Shown: piece by piece, positions 7,224 to 17,600 of the stretch | Layout: the number at the start of each line of letters is the position of its first letter | Position numbering within the stretch: the first letter of the stretch is position 1 | Assembly: GCA_049889695.1 (NCBI GenBank) | Contig: JBMHCX010000016.1 | Span: forward strand, 1-64,000 | Reading direction: 5' to 3' | DNA length: 64,000 bases | Origin: WTJH01 sp049889695 | GTDB taxonomy: Bacteria > Bacteroidota > Bacteroidia > Flavobacteriales > Flavobacteriaceae | Program-made: the position numbers and the translations under genes | The notes under the pieces: generated by a model | What the model was told of the DNA's origin: nothing | Seen by the model: the letters and a program-made list of their open reading frames with translations, nothing else | The model's database searches: none

Positions 7224-7821
7224 CGCTTAGCGGGTGTAAAAGAATTCTCTCTATAAATTTTCCCCTGTGGTCGAACAAATACTGAAAACTTTCGAATTGT
7301 TTTTCTTTCGTTTTTCCACTGACCAAAACTTCAAAATTCCTGTAGTTGGTTGCTTTTTGCTGGATGGCATCTTGAAGCACTTGTTTTGAACTGATCCCAC
7401 TGATGTGGGGATATTGAACTTGTGTTTTATATCTTTTGAATTTCTCAAAATCGCGTTCGAACTGTAGGTCAATAGACGATAACACTTCAGCAGCCATCTC
7501 CAGTGGGGCAATTGTAATTTCAATGTCTTCAAGCGTTCCATCCGCATCGAATTCAATACTGTATCGATATCCTTCGAATTTGAATTTCACTTCAAAACTT
7601 ATGTTGTCTCCATCGGACTCTTTGTAGTAGTGTATTCTTTTGGCATGTTGAAGCAAAGAATCGATTTGTATAAGGTCTTTTTGGGGGAAGTCAGCTCTTA
7701 GGATCCGAACTTCTTTTTCATATTTGACCTGCGCCATCAACACAGTTGAACCTGTCGGAGGGGCTAAAATTCCCACGAAGACTAGTCCCCAAAAGAGCTG
7801 TATCCGGCATAAGTTTTTCAT
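7204..7821 (-). CDS. Secreted protein, possibly PepSY-like
   Basis: About 205 aa from the Met that starts the signal peptide (MKNLCRIQLFWG; an upstream Met adds seven residues). The body contains a PepSY-like alpha/beta unit (SFEVKFKFEGYRYSIEFDAD, then GTLEDIEI) repeated more weakly later. Its end overlaps the DUF2490-like gene, so the two are one operon. Family assignment is tentative. Confidence 0.6.
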   Translation of the reverse strand: MKNLCRIQLFWGLVFVGILAPPTGSTVLMAQVKYEKEVRILRADFPQKDLIQIDSLLQHAKRIHYYKESDGDNISFEVKFKFEGYRYSIEFDADGTLEDIEITIAPLEMAAEVLSSIDLQFERDFEKFKRYKTQVQYPHISGISSKQVLQDAIQQKATNYRNFEVLVSGKTKEKQFESFQYLFDHRGKFIERILLHPLSDEHLTL

Positions 7822-8036
7822 AGGAATCGTTGTTTTCAACATTTAAAAGCACTTTAAAAGGAGCATTACAGCTGAGTCATTACTAATTAAAGGTAAAAGG
7901 AACCGAACAATACACCAAAAAGGATTTTGCTATTGCACTTGGAAACCGCTGAAGAAGAGGGTTTTAAATCCGTTCACTTCTGCTTGCCGATTATCTTTTT
8001 AAAACGCTTACTTTTGCGCCTTAAAATTGGAGCCAA

Positions 8037-9635
8037 TTGAAATCATTTAAACTTACCGATCGCTCGACCGGAGGGAGCGTCAAAAACGACTTACTATCCG
8101 GCTTAACGGTGGCATTAGCATTAGTGCCCGAAGCTGTAGCATTTGCTTTTGTCGCAGGAATATCTCCTATTATTGGGTTATATGGCGCTTTTATGATGGG
8201 GTTAATCACAGCTCTGTTAGGAGGGCGTCCGGGAATGATATCAGGGGCTACTGGCGCCATGGCAGTTGTCATGGTACATTTGGTGGCTGAAGGGAATCAG
8301 TTAGGAGGAACAGATACCGCAGGTCTCCAATATTTATTTGTGACGCTGATTATCGCAGGATTGCTACAAGTAGCAGCGGGCGTTTTGCGTTTGGGGAAAT
8401 TTGTCCGTATGATTCCTCAGTCCGTAATGATGGGTTTTGTCAATGGACTAGCCATTGTGATTTTTATCTCTCAATTGGGGATGTTTAAATCCCAAGGGCA
8501 ATGGCTTTCGGGATCCCCCCTTTATATCATGGTGGGTTTAGTAGCCCTCACAATGGCCATAATGATTGGAATCCCCTATCTCACTAAAAAAATCCCTGCC
8601 GCTCTAACAGCTATATTAGTCGTTTCTGCCATTGTCATTTTTGGAAATATGGAAACCGAGACCGTGGGATCTTTCATTATCGCCAACGGAGGCAATGGGA
8701 TACAAGCGGGATTCCCCTCTTTTGCCGTGCCAAGCATTGTGTGGAGTTGGGATAGCCTTTGGTTTATGTTTCCCTACGCTTCTATTTTAGCAGCGATTGG
8801 TTTAATAGAGTCTCTGATGACGCTTAACCTAATCGACGAACTAACTGATTCTCATGGCAGTGGGAATCAGGAATGTGCCGCTCAGGGGCTTGCCAATATT
8901 GTCAACGGCTTCTTTGGCGGAATGGGCGGATGTGCCATGATCGGTCAAAGTATTATCAATGTAAAGTCTGGCGGTCGAGGCCGCCTATCTGGAGTTACTG
9001 CTGCCATTGCCTTATTATTGTTTATTCTATTTGGAGCCAGTTATATAGAACAGATTCCGATTGCTGCTTTGGTAGGAGTTATGTTTATGGTTGTTTTGGG
9101 GACTTTTGCTTGGAGTACCTTCCGGATTTGGAATAAGATACCACCCTCAGATATTATCGTCATCATCTTAGTGACGGCCCTAACCGTATTTTTCGACTTG
9201 GCCATTGCAGTGTTGGCAGGAGTGATCGTTTCATCGCTCGTATTTGCTTGGGAAAATGCCAAACGTATCCGTGCTCGGAAACACATCGATTCCTACGGTG
9301 TTAAGCACTATGAAATCTATGGCCCCTTGTTTTTTGGTTCAGTAGAATTATTCAATAGCAAATTTGATGTAACAAACGATCCCGATGAGATCATTATCGA
9401 CTTTAAGGAATCTAGAATTATGGATCAATCGGCGATCGAGTGTGTCAACAAACTCACAGAAAAATATTTAAAAAGCGGTAAGAATATTCACCTGAGACAT
9501 TTATCTCCCGACTGCGTTCGCCTGATAAAGAAGGCCGAAAAAATTTGCGATGTCAATGTCTTGGAAGACCCCGATTATTTTGTGGCTATCGATAATTTTC
9601 GAAAGGCTCAACAGGGCATACTTTCAGCCAGTTAA
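8037..9635 (+). CDS. SulP-family inorganic anion transporter
   Basis: The 532-aa protein starts at TTG (8037). It has the SulP membrane domain (about residues 10-405) with VALALVPEAVAFAFVAGISP near the first helices and GGMGGCAMIGQSIINVKSGG later. A C-terminal STAS domain follows (about 420-525; IIDFKESRIMDQSAIECVNKL). SulP proteins move sulfate, bicarbonate or other anions with Na+ or H+. It belongs to the shorter SulP branch distinct from the other two SulP genes in this window. A TACTTTTG element at 8009-8016 may be its promoter. The substrate is not deducible. Confidence 0.9.
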   Translation: MKSFKLTDRSTGGSVKNDLLSGLTVALALVPEAVAFAFVAGISPIIGLYGAFMMGLITALLGGRPGMISGATGAMAVVMVHLVAEGNQLGGTDTAGLQYLFVTLIIAGLLQVAAGVLRLGKFVRMIPQSVMMGFVNGLAIVIFISQLGMFKSQGQWLSGSPLYIMVGLVALTMAIMIGIPYLTKKIPAALTAILVVSAIVIFGNMETETVGSFIIANGGNGIQAGFPSFAVPSIVWSWDSLWFMFPYASILAAIGLIESLMTLNLIDELTDSHGSGNQECAAQGLANIVNGFFGGMGGCAMIGQSIINVKSGGRGRLSGVTAAIALLLFILFGASYIEQIPIAALVGVMFMVVLGTFAWSTFRIWNKIPPSDIIVIILVTALTVFFDLAIAVLAGVIVSSLVFAWENAKRIRARKHIDSYGVKHYEIYGPLFFGSVELFNSKFDVTNDPDEIIIDFKESRIMDQSAIECVNKLTEKYLKSGKNIHLRHLSPDCVRLIKKAEKICDVNVLEDPDYFVAIDNFRKAQQGILSAS

Positions 9636-9696
9636 GGGCTCTGTTTCTTCTATCAAAGGAGCAAGAAACTTGCCCACACCTAAACCACTTATGTCC

Positions 9697-9725
9697 GGAG
9701 ACCGCTTCAAACGATCTCCTTTTTA
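9697..9725. terminator. Terminator between convergent genes
   Basis: GGAGA/TCTCC stem with an inner CG pair across one mismatch, followed by TTTTT. It ends the SulP gene at 9635; the reverse strand lacks a T-run. Confidence 0.55.
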
Positions 9726-9744
9726 GCAAGATGTCTGGAATGTT

Positions 9745-11154
9745 TTAAAGGGTCGAAGGACAAACAAAGTCATTCAACGCTATTCCCGCTTCTTTAATGG
9801 CTTTAAACCCTCCCAAGATATCAATTGAATTGTGAATTCCACGACTCTTAAGGATAGAGGTCGCGATGACCGAACGATAGCCTCCAGCACAGTGAGTAAA
9901 GAAAAGACTGTCGGAAGGAAAATCTTCTAAATGATCATTGATGTTGTCCAAGGGCGTATTGGTCGCCGAAGGGATATGTTGTGAGGCGTACTCATTCGTT
10001 TTCCGAACATCAAAAATGGCGATTTGTTCCGACTCTATTCGCTCTTTCAGCTCTTCTGCGGATATAGTGCTGATACTATCATAGTCTTTCCCAGCTGTTT
10101 TCCATGCATCGAAACCTCCCTTGAGGTAGCCCAAGCTTTGGTCGAACCCTACACGGGCCAACCGAGTAATGGCCTCTTCTTCTCGTCCTTCAGGAGTGAC
10201 CAATAATATCGGATGTTGCACATCTGCTATGAGCGCTCCTACCCAAGGGGCGAACCCTCCATCTAAGCCGATGAAAATACTCCGCGGGATATGCCCTTCA
10301 ATAAACTCTGATTGATGGCGTACATCTAAAACAATAGCCCCGCTCTCATTGGCCAAAGCTTCAAAAGCTTCAGGGTCTAGCGCTTTGGTTCCCCGTTTTA
10401 AGACATCTTTAATGTCTTCATACCCATCTTTATTCATTTTTACGTTGAGCGGGAAATATTTTGGGGGAGGAAGTAAGCCGTGGGTCACCTCTATGACAAA
10501 GTCTTCCTTACTCATATCCGCCCGTAGGGCATAGTTCATTTGTTTCTGATTCCCCAAGGTATCTACAGTTTCCTTCATCATATTTTTTCCGCAAGCAGAG
10601 CCTGCCCCATGACCGGGATATACAATTACATCATCTTCAAGAGTCATGATTTTGTTGCGGAGACTGTCGTAGAGTATTTCGGCTAATTGTTCCATAGTAA
10701 GGCTTGCACTTTTCTGGGCGAGGTCGGGCCGGCCAACGTCTCCTAAAAAGAGTGTATCCCCACTAAAAATAGCGTGGTTTTTCCCAGACGAATCGATCAA
10801 CAAATAGGTGGTAGATTCTATGGTATGCCCAGGAGTATGTAGGGCTTTGATGCGTACGTCGCCCAGCACAAACTCTTGTCCATCGGTTGCAATGAGCGCA
10901 TCAAAGTTTGGATTTGCTTCTGGACCATAAATGATTGGTGCTCCCGTTTCTTTGGATAAACTGATATGACCGCTGACAAAGTCGGCATGAAAATGTGTTT
11001 CAAAAATATATTTGATTTTCGCTCCTGCGGCATTCGCTTTTTCCAGATATGGCTGTACTTCACGTAAAGGATCTATAATTGCAACTTCTCCTTTACTTTC
11101 AATGTAATAGGCTCCCTGAGCCAAGCATCCGGTATATATCTGTTCTACTTTCAT
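9745..11154 (-). CDS. Persulfide dioxygenase-like MBL protein fused to two rhodanese domains
   Basis: The 469-aa protein has an N-terminal metallo-beta-lactamase domain of the ETHE1/Blh type (1 to about 245) with HFHADFVSGH, GDTLF and YPGHGAGSACG. Two rhodanese domains follow (about 260-350 and 365-460). ETHE1-type enzymes oxidise persulfide sulfur to sulfite; rhodanese domains carry sulfane sulfur. The second rhodanese has its active-site Cys (THCAGGYRS). The first has Thr at that place (LLVTPEGRE) and is likely inactive. Third gene of the crp-SulP-MBL set; a separate operator-like dyad precedes it. Confidence 0.9.
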   Translation of the reverse strand: MKVEQIYTGCLAQGAYYIESKGEVAIIDPLREVQPYLEKANAAGAKIKYIFETHFHADFVSGHISLSKETGAPIIYGPEANPNFDALIATDGQEFVLGDVRIKALHTPGHTIESTTYLLIDSSGKNHAIFSGDTLFLGDVGRPDLAQKSASLTMEQLAEILYDSLRNKIMTLEDDVIVYPGHGAGSACGKNMMKETVDTLGNQKQMNYALRADMSKEDFVIEVTHGLLPPPKYFPLNVKMNKDGYEDIKDVLKRGTKALDPEAFEALANESGAIVLDVRHQSEFIEGHIPRSIFIGLDGGFAPWVGALIADVQHPILLVTPEGREEEAITRLARVGFDQSLGYLKGGFDAWKTAGKDYDSISTISAEELKERIESEQIAIFDVRKTNEYASQHIPSATNTPLDNINDHLEDFPSDSLFFTHCAGGYRSVIATSILKSRGIHNSIDILGGFKAIKEAGIALNDFVCPSTL

Positions 11155-11187
11155 AGCATAAAATTAATTGTTTTTTCGTCTTGGTAA

Positions 11188-11203
11188 TGTAACTCGAGTT
11201 ACG
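11188..11203. promoter_or_regulatory. Operator-like dyad upstream of the MBL/rhodanese gene
   Basis: TGTAACT-CG-AGTTACG contains a perfect 14-bp palindrome. It shares the half-site TGTAACT with the dyad at 13614-13635 before the Crp/Fnr gene. It overlaps the stop codon of the upstream SulP gene and lies 34-49 bases before the MBL start. Probable binding site of the neighbouring Crp/Fnr regulator. Confidence 0.6.
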
Positions 11204-12938
11204 TTGATTGAGTTTTGGTTTCCAAAGCAATTTTAGATTCAATGGAAGGGGGATCAATTTTTTCGCTGAACCATAAATAAGCACTATGCGTATTTTCAAA
11301 AAAAGCTTCAGTCCCTAATAGATTTCTGACGCGACTGTTTTGGAGTAAATCCCGAACAGGACCAATCGCTCCGGCTAAAACTAAACGGATGTTGCGTTCT
11401 TGTAAGTTTTCAATCAGTTCCCCTAGCATAAACAGTGCAGTACTATCGATATGATTAACAGATTCTAGATTAACGATGACCCCCTGTGGTGGAGTCGGGC
11501 GTTTTTGGATCTCACTTAGTAGCGACTGTTTAAAATACTCCTGATTGCCAAAAAACATATGAGAATCGAACCGGAAAATGAGAACACTTGAAGGGTCTTC
11601 AATGTCTTCTTTAAAACGGTTTATGTTTCGATAGTAATTGGTGTTTTTGATACGTCCAAGTATAGCAACATGTGGCACAGAACTTCTGTAGATCACAAAA
11701 ATTAAAGCGATCAAAACACCAGCAATGATTCCTTGGGTGATCCCTACAAAAAGGGTCATGACAAAAGTTAACAACCACAAAAGAAATTCGTCTTTTCGGG
11801 TTTTGTAGAGCAGTCGAGGATAGGAAAAATCAACCAGTCCGCTGACCGCAACTATGATAATTGCTGCTAGAATTGCTGTGGGTAGGTAGTAGAAATAAGC
11901 GGTAAAAAACAACAGGGTTAATCCGATTACTGCAGCACTAATTACAGAAGAAAGTTGTGTTTTCGCCCCAGCCTGATGATTCACAGCGGTTCTTGAAAAA
12001 CCGCCTGTGGTGGGGTAGGATTGAAACAGAGCTCCAATTATGTTGGCCGTCCCTAAAGCTACCAACTCCTGATTCGGAACTACCGTCTGTTCTTTATTTT
12101 TTTCTTCGATTGCTTTGGCCACAGAAATGGCCTCCATAAACGCGATCAGTGCTAGAGTTATGGCAATCGGGAAGAGCTGTTGTAGATCCGTCAGACCTAC
12201 CGTTGGCCACCCAAAGGCGGGAAGTCCTTTTGGGATATCTTCAACGATGGCCACTCCTTGCAAGTCCCAACGGAAGATGTAGGCGGCAAGAATTCCGACC
12301 AAGGTAACCCCTAAAGAGGCCGGGAATTTGGGCAGGAATTTTTTAGAAAGGAGTAGGATGATAACTGCAGATAGGCAGATTAGGAGTGTTTTCCCATGAA
12401 TGTCTTCCCAATTATTCCAAACGGAAACCAATAATTTTTGAAGCTGGTTGCTACGTGGAATCTCAGCACCGGTGGCAGATGTAAATTGACTTAAACCGAT
12501 AATAATTGCAGCCGCTGAGGTAAATCCACTGATGACAGGCTTCGCTAGAAAGTTTACTAAAAACCCTACACGAACCAGTCCTAACACGACTTGAATACTA
12601 CCCATAAACAAGGCTAGAAATACGGCCATCTGAATATAGTCCTCGATCCCACTAAGGGAAAGAGCACCTAATCCAGAGGCAACAAGTAGCGAATCCATGG
12701 CAACGGGGCCAACACTCAGCTGTCGGGAGGTTCCCAGCAATACATAGACCAATTGGGGAATCAGAGCAGCGTAGAGCCCATATACAGGGGGCAGGCCGGC
12801 AATCATTGCATATGCCATTCCCTGTGGAATGAGCATTATGCCGACAGTTAACCCCGCACTGATATCTGACCAAAGAAATTGTTTGGGATATTTGGGGAGC
12901 CAGTCGGCCATGGGAAATAGGATACGCTTTTTTGTCAT
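11199..12938 (-). CDS. SulP-family sulfate permease-type transporter
   Basis: The 579-aa protein has the SulP membrane domain beginning at WSDISAGLTVGIMLIPQGMAY. PPVYGLYAALIPQLVYVLLGTS and the GAxFQSYPTTGGFSRTAVN segment are typical of the sulfate-permease branch. A C-terminal STAS domain follows (about 440-550; VNLESVNHIDSTALFML). It lies between the regulator (1-base gap) and the persulfide dioxygenase. This suggests it exports or imports sulfate/sulfite linked to sulfane-sulfur oxidation; that link is inference from context. Confidence 0.9.
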   Translation of the reverse strand: MTKKRILFPMADWLPKYPKQFLWSDISAGLTVGIMLIPQGMAYAMIAGLPPVYGLYAALIPQLVYVLLGTSRQLSVGPVAMDSLLVASGLGALSLSGIEDYIQMAVFLALFMGSIQVVLGLVRVGFLVNFLAKPVISGFTSAAAIIIGLSQFTSATGAEIPRSNQLQKLLVSVWNNWEDIHGKTLLICLSAVIILLLSKKFLPKFPASLGVTLVGILAAYIFRWDLQGVAIVEDIPKGLPAFGWPTVGLTDLQQLFPIAITLALIAFMEAISVAKAIEEKNKEQTVVPNQELVALGTANIIGALFQSYPTTGGFSRTAVNHQAGAKTQLSSVISAAVIGLTLLFFTAYFYYLPTAILAAIIIVAVSGLVDFSYPRLLYKTRKDEFLLWLLTFVMTLFVGITQGIIAGVLIALIFVIYRSSVPHVAILGRIKNTNYYRNINRFKEDIEDPSSVLIFRFDSHMFFGNQEYFKQSLLSEIQKRPTPPQGVIVNLESVNHIDSTALFMLGELIENLQERNIRLVLAGAIGPVRDLLQNSRVRNLLGTEAFFENTHSAYLWFSEKIDPPSIESKIALETKTQST

Positions 12939-12939
12939 G

Positions 12940-13569
12940 CTATGTATTCAGTACGATTTTGCTTCGATGCAAGGAAAGCTGTTGTTGGCCTTCCAATTTT
13001 TTTAATATTCGGGAAACGACCACACGGGAACTTTTCAGTTCTCGAGCAATCTGATCGTGGGTCAAGGAAAGCGTGTTTTTTTGATGAATTCTACTTTTTT
13101 CCCGAAGATACTCCCATACGTTTTTTTCGAGCATGCCAAAGGCTGTTGCTTCTAACCGCCCGACAATTTGCCGCATGCGTAGGGCATGGTTGGATAGGAT
13201 AAATCGCTGCCAGTCGGCATATTGGCTCATCCATTGCTGGGCTTGTCGTTTGGGGATCATAATCATGCGTGAGTCTAACTCTGCCACTGCTTTTACTTCG
13301 CTTGCCTTTGTTCCCCAACAGTGTGTCATTAGCATAGATCCAGCATCTCCCTTTTCTATATAATGGAGCAGGAGCGAACCTCCGTCTTCATATTCCCGAA
13401 GGATTTTAATATTGCCTTCTAACAAGAGGGGTATTTGAGTTACGAACTGCCCACTTTCGAAAAGAACCGCGCCTGCCCGAAGGTCTCGGTAGGCCCCCAC
13501 TTGTGTAATCTCTTGTAATAAGCGCGATTCAAAGTGTTGGCCATAAGCATTTTCAAGTGTAGCGAGCAT
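12940..13569 (-). CDS. Crp/Fnr-family regulator of the sulfur operon
   Basis: The 209-aa protein has a cyclic-nucleotide-binding-like N domain (about 20-125) and a C-terminal winged HTH (about 145-205; LTHDQIARELKSSRVVVSRIL). It lacks the N-terminal Cys cluster of true FNR. A single Cys in LMTHCWG (near residue 83) is the only obvious redox-reactive site. First gene of the operon with a SulP transporter and a persulfide dioxygenase, and preceded by a 22-bp dyad, so it is probably autoregulated and responsive to reactive sulfur. The effector is inferred. Confidence 0.88.
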   Translation of the reverse strand: MLATLENAYGQHFESRLLQEITQVGAYRDLRAGAVLFESGQFVTQIPLLLEGNIKILREYEDGGSLLLHYIEKGDAGSMLMTHCWGTKASEVKAVAELDSRMIMIPKRQAQQWMSQYADWQRFILSNHALRMRQIVGRLEATAFGMLEKNVWEYLREKSRIHQKNTLSLTHDQIARELKSSRVVVSRILKKLEGQQQLSLHRSKIVLNT

Positions 13570-13587
13570 AGCTAGTTTACTTTACTT

Positions 13588-13595
13588 CAAAGGTA
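13588..13595 (-). promoter_or_regulatory. Candidate -7 element of the crp-SulP promoter
   Basis: TACCTTTG on the minus strand fits the Bacteroidota TAnnTTTG -7 element. With a start about 6 bases downstream, the dyad at 13614-13635 would be centred near -41, the position of class II activation by Crp/Fnr proteins. Confidence 0.45.
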
Positions 13596-13613
13596 AAACC
13601 AAAAGGAAAAGTT

Positions 13614-13635
13614 TTGTGTAACTAAAGTTACACAA
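13614..13635. promoter_or_regulatory. Crp/Fnr-type operator upstream of the regulator gene
   Basis: TTGTGTAACT-AA-AGTTACACAA is a perfect dyad of two 10-base half-sites, 45-66 bases before the regulator start. The core TGTAACT-N2-AGTTAC recurs at 11188-11203. Confidence 0.65.
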
Positions 13636-13652
13636 TTAACCTAAATAACACT

Positions 13653-14606
13653 TTAGGATTTAAGCCCCAATTCTTTCAGACGTTCGTCCAAGAACTCGCC
13701 AGCGGTACAATCGGCATAGCTTTTCGGGTGTTTTTCATCGATCAGATGTTCGAGGCAATTCAGGGGCATATCCGGAACAGGATGTAGGAAAAACGGAATT
13801 GAAAAACGGGAGAGGTGCCATTTTTCCCGTGGCGGGTTCACAACTCGATGAATCGTGGATCGTAATCGATTGTTAGATAACCGGGAAAGCATATCTCCGA
13901 TATTAATCATAATTTGATCTGCTTCGGCAGTGGCATCTACCCATTGGCCTTGTCTATTTTGAACTTGTAGCCCAGCTCCTTGTGCCCCTACCAAAAGAGT
14001 AATCAGATTGATGTCTCCATGTGCTGCCGCGCGGAGGGCGTTTTGTGGTTCTTGACGGATGGGTGGGTAGTGAATTGCTCTAAGAATGGAATTTCCCTCA
14101 GTAATGTAGGGAACGAAATAGTTATCCGGCAAAGAAAGATACCTGGCGAGGGCACGAAGAACCTCCGCGGCAATCTTTTGAAATAATTGGAAACACTTTT
14201 GTCCCAAAAGATTAAAGGAGGCCAATTCATCGACCTGGATATTTTTGGGATAAACAGCTGCATAAGGAGAATTGGGAGGAAGTTCGGGGCCAAAGTGCCA
14301 AAACTCTTTTAAATCGCCGACCTTTTGTCCTTTTGCACTTTCTTTTCCAAAAGCAGTATACCCCCTTTGTCCGGCTCCATTGGCTAGGGTATATCGATCT
14401 TTAATAGACTGTGGCATTCCAAAAAACAGCTGTACTTGTTCGTATAAACGGTCAATAGTGGTCCAGTCCAACAATTCTCCGCTGATCGCAACAAAGCCGA
14501 TTTCTGAAAAAGCATCGCCCAGTGCTTCAACAAACTTTTGTTGAAGTGACGGATCATCGCCTGTGAAGTGATCTAAATTCAGTTGAGGAATATGCCGATT
14601 CTCCAT
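13653..14606 (-). CDS. 2-oxoglutarate/Fe(II) oxygenase, isopenicillin-N-synthase-like
   Basis: The 317-aa protein has an N-terminal DIOX_N part (5-115) and a 2OG-Fe(II) dioxygenase jelly roll. Iron ligands are visible in AAHGDIN (His, Asp) and STIHRV (His). The 2-oxoglutarate-binding Arg-x-Ser is in SRFSIPFF. The family hydroxylates or desaturates small molecules; the substrate here is unknown. Its ATG overlaps the stop of the upstream ABC permease/peptidase gene (TAATG), so the two are translationally coupled. Confidence 0.88.
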   Translation of the reverse strand: MENRHIPQLNLDHFTGDDPSLQQKFVEALGDAFSEIGFVAISGELLDWTTIDRLYEQVQLFFGMPQSIKDRYTLANGAGQRGYTAFGKESAKGQKVGDLKEFWHFGPELPPNSPYAAVYPKNIQVDELASFNLLGQKCFQLFQKIAAEVLRALARYLSLPDNYFVPYITEGNSILRAIHYPPIRQEPQNALRAAAHGDINLITLLVGAQGAGLQVQNRQGQWVDATAEADQIMINIGDMLSRLSNNRLRSTIHRVVNPPREKWHLSRFSIPFFLHPVPDMPLNCLEHLIDEKHPKSYADCTAGEFLDERLKELGLKS

Positions 14607-17600
14607 TAGTCTTCTAAACTCACTGTTTTGATGTTGTCGCTATAGACCCGATCGATCAGTAAATGTCGAGGGTCGATCGCGGCTTTTTTAGGGAGGGAGT
14701 CTGTGATAAAAGTATATTCAAACGAATTTTCAAGAAAAGGAATACGTTCCTGAGCCATTAATACTTCTTCATCTTCATCCGCAAAGAGCCCGACATCAAT
14801 CCATTCTTTTAATGGAACCTCTGTCTCTTTTCCGATGGAGTCGGCTTGCACTTTTTTAGCTTCAATGGCTAAGGTTATTGCATAGCGTCCGTCTTCGGTT
14901 TTGCGCGCCTCTACTTCTGTTAATCGATTGTCATAGAGCGTAATTTTCTTAAACCAATCATCGATCAGATAATTCAAGGAGTCAGGAGTTTGTGCTTCCA
15001 GATGTTCTAAAAAATCCAAAGACGTTGGGTAGGGTGTTTTGTATTTGGTCTCCTCTAAGAAAGACTGCATAGCGGCATTTACCTTCTTTTCTCCGATATA
15101 ATCCTGCAGAGCGTAAAGGATAACACTTCCCTTACCGTAATGGATATACTGCTGGTTTTCCACTTGGTACAAAGGCAGTTCCTTTTCGGTTTCTACAGAG
15201 CGACCACTTAAATAACGATCGTGATCATATTTGATAAACTCTCGCATTTTCATCGGTGTTTCTGCTATGCTTTTCATGGTCATGAGAGAACTATATTCAG
15301 AGAAACTTTCACTGAGCATGGTCCCTCCCTGCATTTCTGCTCCAATGACTTGGTGCGCCCACCACTGGTGTGCTATTTCATGTGCAATGACTGCGTCCAC
15401 TACATTGTTCTTACTCGCGTCTTCCAGATTGGTGATAAACCCAAACGACTCAGAATAGGGCATGGTTCCTGGAAAGGCTTGCGCAAAAGTGGCATAACGT
15501 GGGAATTCGATTATACGACATTGCTTGTGCATGTATGGACCAAAGTTTTGGGTGTAATACTTTAGGGAACGTTCCATCGCATCTAACATCATCGGGATGT
15601 TAATGTCGTGTTTAGGATCGTAATAGACCTCTAGCGAAACACCATTCCAATCGCGCTGTGCTACTTGATATCTGGCAGACATAAAGGAAACAAAATGTTG
15701 AGAAGGGTGGTCTACGCGATAGTGGAAGTATTTTCTTTCACCTTCCTCCCAACTTTTTAAAAGGGTTCCCGGTGCAATAGCGATCTGATCAGCAGCCGTA
15801 GAGATGACCGTCTCGAAGGGCATGAAGTCTGAAAATCCTGAAGTAAGGTAGTTTTTTTCGCAGGCCTCACCACAGTTTTCCTCTAACTTAGGAGTTCTCT
15901 CTTTGGGTTTTAAACCATATTTCTTTCGTGTATTTCTGGAGCCTAATTCCCGATTAGCATTGTAACCCATATTGGGAAGAATGGCGTAATTGTTAAAAAA
16001 GGTACCATTTTCAACTATACTTGTATCTCCCGTTCCATTGGTAAAACCTTTCCGCTTGATTTCCGTCGTAAACACCGCCTGTATACTATCTCCTGGCGCT
16101 AAAGGTGGGTTTAAGGTGAATATCTTGTAGTTGAGTTCCTCATCGAAATACACTTCTTTTAACCCTTCTATTTCGAGTTGCTGATTTAATTCTTTATTGT
16201 GATTGTAATGAAGCGAGTCTATCGTTTGACTGCTGGTATTGACCAAGAGCATTTCTACACGAGAATTGAGTGCCGGCTTTTCAGGGAAAATATCAATCGT
16301 ATATTTTGCTGAAACTACTTTGGGATGAATTCGATTTTCATACTGTTTGTATTTGTTTTCATAATCGACTGCTCGCTGTTCTTGTACCTTAGATGCTGTT
16401 CGCGTGTTGAGCACTTCAGTATTGTAATAGATCCACCCACCAACGGCAAGCCATAAACTCAAAATACTCAAGGTTGTGACGCGGTAGCCTGGGGATGTAT
16501 TTCGCTTTAAATTATTAAAACGTCCACTGATCCCTGTCGTATTACCACGGGTCCAAAACCATCCGGAGAGGAAAACTAAAAACAAGCCTAGGAGGAACCA
16601 ATACAGGTTAAACCACAATTTTCCGCCAACGGCAGGACCAAAAGCATTCATGTCTGAATAGACGATGATCGGTCCCCCTGCAAAGGAGAGCATATTGCTC
16701 GATACATCGGCGATAAGCAAGATGATATCGATCACTAAAATGACTATGATGGAAACAAAATAGCCGATGTATTTATGGTTCACCAATACTTGAATTCCCA
16801 CCACAAACAGTGCTGTTACAGCATAGATGGGAGCTGTATTCAGCAAAAAATCTCTGAAATATACACCCAACTCTACGGCATAGAACCCTTGAAAAAACTG
16901 ATAGAGAATACCGATGACGATAAAGAGCAAATGCATCACAAAAGTGATTGCAACTAGAGAAGTCGTTTTTGCCAGAAGGGGAATCATGGAAAAGTGAGGG
17001 GTCGCATCAATCACTTCATGAATGTGTACATCCCTATCGCGCCAAACCAATTCTCCACTAAAAAATACGATGACAATGGCGATAAATAAACCAGTAGAGC
17101 CATTGATCGACTCCACAAGCTTATAGGTCCGGGGATAGGATTGTAATCCAAAATATTCGAACCCACCAATTAGGGTGGTGAACAATAAAATAAGGCTAAA
17201 TATGAAGAGGATCTGAAAAGTACCGTGCTTAAAAATATTGAGGAAGTTGATTTTGAAAAAACTCCAAAAATGAAGGCCTTTATCCATGGCAATATTCAGT
17301 TCTGGAACAACTGAACTATTGGTGGATCTTAGATCATCTTCTTCCGCGCCTCCCTTTACTTTTTTATTGCGCTCCTGAAAAGAAAAACGAGTGTAGGAAA
17401 AAAACAAGATGATTAAACCAACCCCCATCCAAATCAATCGATTATAGAGCATCAGTCCACTCAATGAGGGGTTTAGCGTATTTTTTTCTAGCGGAGTGTA
17501 GTATTTGGCTGTTAAGCCATAGGTTCGAATAGCAAAGGGGTCAGAAAGGGCAGCGATTGTTTCATTATCGATATCGGAAAGTAATTGTCCCGAGGCAATA

